This document shows positions 1 to 5,319 of a stretch of DNA of 9,982 nucleotides, piece after piece; position 1 is the first letter of the stretch, and each line of letters opens with the position of its first letter. The notes under the pieces were generated by a model. It saw only the letters and a program-made list of their open reading frames with translations. It was not told where the DNA came from and made no database searches. The DNA is from Bacteroidia bacterium (lineage in GTDB: Bacteria > Bacteroidota > Bacteroidia > Bacteroidales > BM520). Made by a program: the position numbers and the translations under genes. The stretch spans positions 1 to 9,982 of the forward strand of contig RZYD01000065.1 of assembly GCA_009930445.1 (NCBI GenBank). Reading direction: 5' to 3'.

Positions 1-126
1 GGATTTTCCACTTCCAACCGGACCGAAAATACCAAAAAGACGCGCATGGGTAAGGGGTCGGAAGTCGATGGTTTGTTTTTCCTGATAAGAATAAATTCCT
101 TGTAAGGTTAAAGAAATGGGTATCAT
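1..126 (-). CDS. sbcC: SbcC exonuclease subunit, N-terminal fragment (cut by window edge)
   Basis: Only the first 42 codons are present; the gene continues past the left edge. The translation begins MIPISLTLQGIYSYQEKQ and reaches a P-loop (Walker A) GPVGSGKS at about residues 35-42. This fits the Rad50-like SMC ATPase head of SbcC, in which beta strands with a conserved 'G...SY' precede the P-loop. SbcC pairs with the SbcD nuclease in the SbcCD (Mre11-Rad50-type) complex, which cleaves DNA hairpins and processes double-strand ends in the cytoplasm. The ATG (126-124) overlaps the TGA of sbcD (125-123) as ATGA, which indicates translational coupling. Family assignment rests on the P-loop, the N-terminal pattern and the sbcD partner. 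The rest of the protein cannot be seen. Confidence 0.9.
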   Translation of the reverse strand, partial: MIPISLTLQGIYSYQEKQTIDFRPLTHARLFGIFGPVGSGKS

Positions 127-1346
127 CCGTTTTGTCTTGCTAAAATTTCTCTAAAAAGATCCATAATTTCATCGTTGGGCTGTTGCCCTTTCTGTGTTTC
201 AAAGTAATGCTTAAACAGTGTTTCTGTGTTTTGCGTAAGATCGATTTTTATTGATTTTTTCTCCATTTCGGCTGCATTTACCCTGATATCGGGGATAATG
301 GCTACAATTCCGTCGTGCGTTGCGGTTAATTCTTTTCGTTCATTCGCGGTAAGGTAGGCAGGGATAGCTAAAACCAGTTCAATCAATGCTTCAGGATTCG
401 CCAATAATAAGGTTTTGGCCTCTTCCACTGATGCGGCCCGTAGTTGCCGCAGAATTTTTCCTTTCGTAAGTGGAATTTCACTAATATGTAGTGTTTTTTC
501 CGGGGTTGTTTCAATGAGGGTTACACTTTTCGTCTGGTCTGATTCACTAAAACTATACCCCAGAGGACTTCCTGCGTATCGCGCAATGGTTTCTGTTTTC
601 GCGGCATAATGGGGCTTATGAAGATGTCCCAGGGCCGTATAATGAAGATTTCGGGGAATAGCCGAGGTATAAACGACCTGTGCTCCACCGGAATAGAGAA
701 TAGGTTTTTCTTCCTCCGGTTCTTCCGGCAAAGGCATCCCTTTTTTGACCATAAATAAATGGGTGAGAAGGATATTAATCCCTGCCTGGTCACAATATTG
801 ATCTGCCCGTTGTTGCCAGTGTGTTTGCAGGAGTGCTTGAAACGCTGCCGATGAGTCTTCCTCCTCAAAACAGGTTTTGAATCGGTATTCATTGGCATAG
901 GGTGTAAGTATCATACGCAGTGGATCGGTGATTTGCGGTAATTTAATTTCAATAAATCCGGTATCAGCGCGTAAAATCCTGAGTCCGGTGGCCAATGAAA
1001 AAGGTTGGATGTAGGTATTGGGATATCCAGAAAGAACAATACCGCATTCCCGGGCCAGCACATCGGGTGCTTCAATCCTGTCGGGTGAATCATGATTTCC
1101 TGCAATGGCAACGACTGCGCGGGTTCCTTCTGCCGATAACCGTTTTAATGTGGTATACAATAAGCTAACTGCTTCAGAAGAAGGGTTAAACGAATCAAAT
1201 AAGTCACCGGCAACTACGACAGCATGTACTTTCTCGCGGTCGGCGATACGGCAGATTTCATCGCAAACTTCGTATTGTTCAGGCAAGCGGGAGTAGGCTC
1301 CAAGGCGTTTGCCAAGGTGCCAGTCTGAAGTATGTAATATTTTCAT
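123..1346 (-). CDS. sbcD: SbcD, nuclease subunit of the SbcCD exonuclease
   Basis: Encodes 407 residues, normal for SbcD. All calcineurin-like metallophosphoesterase motifs are present in order: D8-x-H10 (TSDWHLG), GDLFD with D48, GNHD (N84, H85, D86), a TH pair with H196, and GHLHKPH (H241, H243). These residues coordinate the two metal ions (Mn2+ in known members) of the Mre11-type nuclease. The C-terminal ~150 residues should be the capping and SbcC-contact region. I start at ATG 1346. The frame is open to a TTG at 1358, but MKILHTSDWH is the usual family N-terminus. The stop overlaps the sbcC start by 4 bases. Upstream, 47 bases separate it from the receiver-kinase gene, with no visible terminator, so read-through from the signalling genes is possible. 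The cytoplasmic complex trims DNA ends and opens hairpins during repair. Confidence 0.95.
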   Translation of the reverse strand: MKILHTSDWHLGKRLGAYSRLPEQYEVCDEICRIADREKVHAVVVAGDLFDSFNPSSEAVSLLYTTLKRLSAEGTRAVVAIAGNHDSPDRIEAPDVLARECGIVLSGYPNTYIQPFSLATGLRILRADTGFIEIKLPQITDPLRMILTPYANEYRFKTCFEEEDSSAAFQALLQTHWQQRADQYCDQAGINILLTHLFMVKKGMPLPEEPEEEKPILYSGGAQVVYTSAIPRNLHYTALGHLHKPHYAAKTETIARYAGSPLGYSFSESDQTKSVTLIETTPEKTLHISEIPLTKGKILRQLRAASVEEAKTLLLANPEALIELVLAIPAYLTANERKELTATHDGIVAIIPDIRVNAAEMEKKSIKIDLTQNTETLFKHYFETQKGQQPNDEIMDLFREILARQNG

Positions 1347-1393
1347 AGTTGAAGTCAAATACGGTCGGTAAAAGTAGCCATTATCCGATATTA

Positions 1394-2563
1394 TTACTGT
1401 GGCAGATCAAACCAAAATTCAGAGCCCGTTCCGGGTTTTGATCGGAATCCTACCGATCCGCCGTGTTCGGTTACGATTTTTTTTACAATGGCCAGTCCTA
1501 ATCCTGTGCTGGTTTCGCCGCCAGTTGGGCGCGAGGAGGCTTTGTAAAATGGGGTAAACAGTCCCTTGTGCTCCTCTTCGTTTATTCCAATCCCCGAATC
1601 AATAACTGTAGTCCGGAGCATAGCCCCCTTTCGACTAACCTTTACAATAACCTGCGAGTCAGGGTAGGAATACTTAACCGCATTACTCACCAGATTCGTC
1701 AGAACCTGCTCAATGCGCTGTTTGTCAAGCATGGCAATAATTGGGTCATCGTAATAATCAGTTTTGATTTCAATATTCTTAAGCTTGGCAAAAATTCGGT
1801 TGAATTCAATCGTTTTCTGTATAAGATCTTTATAATCAATTGATTCAGCAGCTATGTCCAACTGCCCTGATTCAATTTTTGAAATATCCAGCAGATTATT
1901 GATTAGATTCAGGGAATAATCACAACGCTCTTCAATAATATTTAAATACTCAATTTGTAAATTTTGGGGTAAGGAATTTATTTCTAATGCAATAAGATTT
2001 GCCATACTGGCGGCGACTCCAATCGGATTTCTTAAGTCATGCGCAGCGGTACGGATGAATGTATTTTTCTCTGAATTCAGGATTTCCAAATTTTGGTTGA
2101 TTTTTTCTAACTCTTCCGTCCGTTCCTTTACTTTTTGATCCAGTTCCTTATTGTGCTGTTTAAGTTTCAGCATGAGGTTCCGGTTGGTATGAATGAGGTC
2201 ATATTTTTCAAAGGCTTCATTTAAGATGGCTTCCAATTCTATCGAATTCCATGGCTTCTGGATATATCGGTAAATGCTGCCGTGATTAATCGCATCAATT
2301 ACTGCTTCGATGTCAGTATATCCGGTAAGTAGTAGCCGGATGGTATCAGGGTGGCTCTCTTTCAAAATCCCAAACAGTTCCACGCCGGACAATTCCGGCA
2401 TTCGTTGATCGGAAATCACAACCTGGATGTCATGTTCCTTCATCATTATAATGGCCTCTTTGGGATCCGAACAAGTTAATACATTGTATTTCCTTCTGAA
2501 TTGCCGCTGGAGTGAATGAAGAATCTCGACTTCATCATCAATTATCAATATATTTCTGTTCAT
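1394..2563 (-). CDS. Receiver domain-histidine kinase protein (REC-coiled coil-HisKA-HATPase)
   Basis: Encodes 389 residues with no membrane segment. An N-terminal receiver (about 1-120) carries the acidic pair D9/D10, phosphoacceptor D52 in ISDQRMPELSG, T80 and K103 (IQKPW). A charged coiled coil follows (about 125-165). The HisKA domain has phosphoacceptor H175 in AAHDLRNP, and the HATPase domain has an N box (N290, N294), G1 DSGIG (322-326), F box LFTPFYK and G2 TGLGL (353-357). All residues needed for phosphoryl reception and autophosphorylation appear intact. The gene follows the upstream kinase with no gap (stop TAA, then ATG), so the two are almost certainly translated together. I infer that the upstream kinase phosphorylates D52, which then tunes the C-terminal kinase. 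No DNA-binding or enzymatic output domain is present, so the final target is unknown. Confidence 0.93.
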   Translation of the reverse strand: MNRNILIIDDEVEILHSLQRQFRRKYNVLTCSDPKEAIIMMKEHDIQVVISDQRMPELSGVELFGILKESHPDTIRLLLTGYTDIEAVIDAINHGSIYRYIQKPWNSIELEAILNEAFEKYDLIHTNRNLMLKLKQHNKELDQKVKERTEELEKINQNLEILNSEKNTFIRTAAHDLRNPIGVAASMANLIALEINSLPQNLQIEYLNIIEERCDYSLNLINNLLDISKIESGQLDIAAESIDYKDLIQKTIEFNRIFAKLKNIEIKTDYYDDPIIAMLDKQRIEQVLTNLVSNAVKYSYPDSQVIVKVSRKGAMLRTTVIDSGIGINEEEHKGLFTPFYKASSRPTGGETSTGLGLAIVKKIVTEHGGSVGFRSKPGTGSEFWFDLPQ

Positions 2564-3799
2564 TTATTTTTTTGTATTAGGAAGTTGTATTGTGAAGCAA
2601 GTGCCTTTATTAAACTCAGTAGTAAATGATATTTCACCTTGATGTAATTCGGTAATTATACTGTGTGTAATCGACAAACCAAGACCTGTGCCTTTTCCTG
2701 GTTCTTTTGTCGTAAAAAACGGGTCGAAGATTTTATCCCTTGCTGATTCGGGAATTCCGCAGCCATTGTCTGCAATGCTGATTTGCAAATGTGGATCCGA
2801 TAACGTGCAGTGAATTGCAATTGTTCCGTGATTATCTATGGCGGCGACTGCATTGAGCAGGATATTCATAAGGGCCTGATTGAGCTCAGCCGGGTAACAG
2901 GTAAAGAAAAGGGGTGAAGTGGGTGTTATTTCAATTTTAATGTTGCGCTTCTGTAATTCAGCATGAAGAATCGAAAGAGTGCTATTGATATTCTCAATGA
3001 TATCAATCCGTTTGTATTCTGCTTGATTTTTTCGGCTAAAATGATTCAGGTCAGCGATAATTTTTTGAATTCTGCGGATTCCTTCTGTAGCACCGGCAAT
3101 AACCTCTTCAAATTCGTCCAGGGCAAGTTGCGTTCGATATTCCTCCTTTATTTGCTGAAGCGCTGAGGAGAGGCCGGTGTAATTTTTAGCCTGATTCTCT
3201 ATCGTCTGTAGTGTTAACGATAAATCTGAAAAATCAAGGCTTATGGTATGAATGTTACTACTGATAAAGGAGAGTGGATTATTGATTTCATGCGCTATTC
3301 CGGCCACCAGCTGGCCCAGTGAGTTCATCTTTTCGGAATGAACTAACATTGCCTGCATATTTTTTAAGGTATTTAGCGTGTGTTCAAGCTTTTTGTTTTT
3401 CAACACCAATTCACGTTGGAGGTTATTGATTTCCCGGTTTTGGGCTGCGATTTGGTGATTACTCTCCCGAAGATCGGCATTATTTACTGAACCGAATAAG
3501 ATGTAAATATTTCCTGCTTTTTGTATCGTCCCTTCAATGGTAAGGCCGATTTCACCGGGTTCGTAGAAAGAAATTTTTCCGGTATATAATACGCTATCGC
3601 GACTGCTCTTCAGGAGCCCGGGGATATCGGGTGAGGCATACTGTATTGATGGACGATTTCGGAATAATAACCTGAATCCCGGATTGCAAAAGGAAATCTC
3701 GCCCCCCGCATTAAATATGGCGAGGCAAAAGGAAGTGCTGTTTAAAACGGCTGGATACAAGACTTCCCTGTAGGTTTCAATAATTTCAGCTATACCCAT
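2564..3799 (-). CDS. Soluble PAS-like sensor histidine kinase
   Basis: Encodes 411 residues with no predicted transmembrane helix, so it is probably cytosolic. Residues about 10-105 look like a PAS fold (a 'FNAGGEISFCNPGFRLLF' stretch is typical of the PAS core), though divergent. A coiled coil (about 108-155) leads to a HisKA domain with phosphoacceptor H170 in HEINNPL. The HATPase domain has an N box around N312/N316, G1 DNGCGIP (344-350), an F box FDPFFTTK and G2 GKGTGLGL (368-375). The H-box and G-box style resembles NtrB/HydH-like kinases that usually act on a separate receiver. It starts at ATG 3799, 32 bases after the stop of the 145-residue protein, and abuts the receiver-kinase downstream. 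I infer it takes its input from the cobalamin protein and/or the helical partner encoded just upstream. Its ligand is not evident. Confidence 0.93.
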   Translation of the reverse strand: MGIAEIIETYREVLYPAVLNSTSFCLAIFNAGGEISFCNPGFRLLFRNRPSIQYASPDIPGLLKSSRDSVLYTGKISFYEPGEIGLTIEGTIQKAGNIYILFGSVNNADLRESNHQIAAQNREINNLQRELVLKNKKLEHTLNTLKNMQAMLVHSEKMNSLGQLVAGIAHEINNPLSFISSNIHTISLDFSDLSLTLQTIENQAKNYTGLSSALQQIKEEYRTQLALDEFEEVIAGATEGIRRIQKIIADLNHFSRKNQAEYKRIDIIENINSTLSILHAELQKRNIKIEITPTSPLFFTCYPAELNQALMNILLNAVAAIDNHGTIAIHCTLSDPHLQISIADNGCGIPESARDKIFDPFFTTKEPGKGTGLGLSITHSIITELHQGEISFTTEFNKGTCFTIQLPNTKK

Positions 3800-3831
3800 T
3801 ATCTTTTTAACGATAACATAAAAAATTCGTA

Positions 3832-4269
3832 TTATTCCCCGCTGGAGAGTGAAGTGAAGATGGGAATATTTACCTGCATCCAGAAATAGTAAGGTAAAAT
3901 TTCCCGACAGGCCGCATCGCTTAATTCCATTTTTATTGCGTTAACCCAGGCGTTTAACTGGGCCGCCCAGTACAGACTTGAAAAACCATGATGGCAATAC
4001 GATTTAAAGACCCATAAAACTGTACTGACAAACACTTCCGGATTATAATGAATGAACAGGCTATACATAAACCGGGCATGATTCTGATGATTATCCTTCA
4101 TCATTTGTTCGTTCGATGGCCCTGTCAGTGCTTCCGTATCCGGCCGTAGGGCAAAGGCTTCATTTACATGATGAATCATTTTATCCATCTGTTGTTTGTA
4201 TTCATCGGCAGCAGATGGCCTTACGGGAAAAAGATCTGCTGCAGTCTGTAGTAAATAGGTTTTATCCAT
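3832..4269 (-). CDS. Uncharacterised 145-residue helical protein in the B12 signalling operon
   Basis: I do not recognise a named family. The 145 residues contain no signal peptide or convincing membrane helix and should be mostly alpha-helical. The centre is rich in aromatic residues and histidines: H33, H34, H61, H64, H74, and the pair H93/H94 in SYCHHGFSSLYW, followed by a helix AAQLNAWVNAIK and a C-terminal PYYFWMQVNIP stretch. That pattern could suit a ligand- or cofactor-binding helical sensor or a protein-docking domain. This is inference only. It lies 5 bases after the cobalamin-binding gene and 32 bases before the histidine kinase, on the same strand, so it is very likely cotranscribed and works with them. 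Codon use looks like its neighbours. It is confidently a gene because of the tight packing, the ATG start and the well-formed protein composition. Confidence 0.85.
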   Translation of the reverse strand: MDKTYLLQTAADLFPVRPSAADEYKQQMDKMIHHVNEAFALRPDTEALTGPSNEQMMKDNHQNHARFMYSLFIHYNPEVFVSTVLWVFKSYCHHGFSSLYWAAQLNAWVNAIKMELSDAACREILPYYFWMQVNIPIFTSLSSGE

Positions 4270-4274
4270 ATTTG

Positions 4275-4925
4275 TTAAGTTGATTGCGTTAAAAATTGGT
4301 TGACTTCATATAAATCATGCAGAATTAGTACCTTTTCCCGGCTGCCAAGCAAATTTTCCCCTCCGTGGCGAAATGCCTGCCCCCCGACAAGAATCAGGGC
4401 GTCGGGAAAATTATTTTGAATTTTTTCAATCATACTTAGGAGTACGGGCAAATTAAAATAGATACTTGCTGACAAAGCGAAAACGGCGGGGTTGATTTTT
4501 TTTGCATATTGAATCAGATCGTTCAGCGGCGTATTTGAACCCAAAAAGTGCGTATCCCATCCCTGGACTTCAAATAAGTCAGCTACCATTTTAATGCCTA
4601 CCTGATGGTATTCATTTTCAACACAACCCAACAAGATTGTTTTATTCCCGGTGCTTTCCGTAATCATAAATGCAAGCATCTGATTCATTATCGCTTCCGT
4701 AATTGCTGTTGCAATATGCTCCTGTGCTACCGTAATGATATTGGATTCCCAGAGTTCTCCAACCCGGTACAATGCAGGTTTAATAATGTGTTCATAGATA
4801 TCTGTTACGGATTCTCCTTGGTTGAGCAGGGATAGAATTACCTCCTGAGCACCCTGTTTATCGGATTTTAATAAAGCCTCAAGGTAGTTCTTTACGCGTA
4901 ATTGCCTGTCGATGTTCACATCCAT
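4275..4925 (-). CDS. Cobalamin-binding sensor protein, CarH/LitR-type B12 domain without DNA-binding domain
   Basis: Encodes 216 residues from ATG 4925. The frame extends to a GTG at 4979, but the ATG has a purine-rich AGAAGAAAAAAG just upstream, and MDVNIDRQLRVKNYLEALL suits the family start. Residues below count from the GTG; subtract 18 for the ATG. A helical cap (about 25-105, B12-binding_2 type) contains W77-x9-E87-H88, the Wx9EH signature of B12 photoreceptors. A Rossmann-type B12-binding domain follows (about 113-230), with E123-Y-H125-Q-V-G128, where H125 should be the lower axial ligand, then a serine region (LSASIY) and LVGG (197-200). The MerR-type DNA-binding domain of CarH is absent. 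The histidine that directly follows the Trp in Thermus CarH is E78 here. It heads a tight operon with two histidine kinases, so I infer a signalling role with adenosylcobalamin or another corrinoid. A corrinoid methyl carrier (MtaC-like) is the main alternative, but no methyltransferase is nearby. Confidence 0.88.
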   Translation of the reverse strand: MDVNIDRQLRVKNYLEALLKSDKQGAQEVILSLLNQGESVTDIYEHIIKPALYRVGELWESNIITVAQEHIATAITEAIMNQMLAFMITESTGNKTILLGCVENEYHQVGIKMVADLFEVQGWDTHFLGSNTPLNDLIQYAKKINPAVFALSASIYFNLPVLLSMIEKIQNNFPDALILVGGQAFRHGGENLLGSREKVLILHDLYEVNQFLTQST

Positions 4926-5084
4926 ACTTTTTTCTTCTAACAGGATAAAGATACACAAAATCCGATAATTTGTATCCACTTTTCCAACCCCGTCGTGTAT
5001 TTTGGAATATGCTGACCCCCTTAAAATAAATTTAAAATAATGGACTCAACTTTTGCACTGGCATAATAGGTTTGCAATTGCTGA

Positions 5085-5116
5085 CAAATATGCAATAAGC
5101 AGTAAATGATCTTCAA
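5085..5116 (-). promoter_or_regulatory. Candidate promoter of the B12 signalling operon
   Basis: On the minus strand, TTG (5116-5114) is followed after 21 bases by CATATTTG (5092-5085). The Bacteroidota consensus is TTG-N17-23-TAnnTTTG, so only the first T of the -7 box deviates. Transcription would start near 5078 and give a leader of about 150 bases before ATG 4925. A weaker TATCTTTA (4953-4946) lies closer to the start but lacks a -33 partner. Confidence 0.35.
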
Positions 5117-5221
5117 TTGAATAGTTTGTTAAAATATTTGACTATTTTTGAATATCTATCGGATATTATTTATTTTGAAGCATATTCCGGTGATAGAAAC
5201 CCCCTGAATCGTTTTGATAAT

Positions 5222-5255
5222 AAAAAAGACCGCTCCGAGGAGATCGGAGTCGGCC
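5222..5255 (-). terminator. Intrinsic terminator downstream of glnN
   Basis: On the minus strand the hairpin pairs CTCCGA with TCGGAG (arms 5249-5244 and 5238-5233) around a 5-base loop. It extends by a second 5-pair segment (5255-5251 with 5232-5228, one G-T wobble) past a single bulged base, and a run of six T follows. It begins about 65 bases after the glnN stop and so ends that transcript before the B12 operon. Confidence 0.85.
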
Positions 5256-5319
5256 CAATAAACCCACAAAACCAATATGAACGCTTTGCTACAGAACGCA
5301 GCCAGCGTCATCGCTAAGA

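Larger units (their letters stand above)
4926..5319. other. Intergenic region between glnN and the B12 signalling operon
   Basis: About 390 bases hold no convincing gene. Short frames on both strands here (for example about 50-66 residues) lack good starts and cross the glnN terminator. Present are: the glnN terminator (5222-5255); a candidate minus-strand promoter for the B12 operon (5085-5116); a TATTTTTG box on the plus strand (5143-5150); AT-rich tandem-like TTTAAAATAA (5021-5040); and two copies of an ACCCCCTnAA motif (5015-5027, 5199-5209) that also occurs beside the glnN promoter. No tRNA-like cloverleaf was seen. Confidence 0.6.

Noticed and set aside
521..1111. Alternative-frame open stretches on the minus strand within sbcD
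   Set aside because: They lie wholly inside sbcD, whose metallophosphoesterase motifs run continuously through this region, and they show no motif of their own.
4275..4925. Corrinoid methyltransferase carrier (MtaC or methionine synthase-like) reading of the B12 protein
   Set aside because: No methyltransferase or reactivase gene is adjacent. The Wx9EH motif and the kinase neighbours favour a sensor role. It remains the main alternative.
5117..5317. 66-codon plus-strand frame in the glnN/B12 operon gap
   Set aside because: Low-complexity polar sequence with no motif. It covers the glnN terminator on the opposite strand, and only a weak promoter-like box lies nearby.
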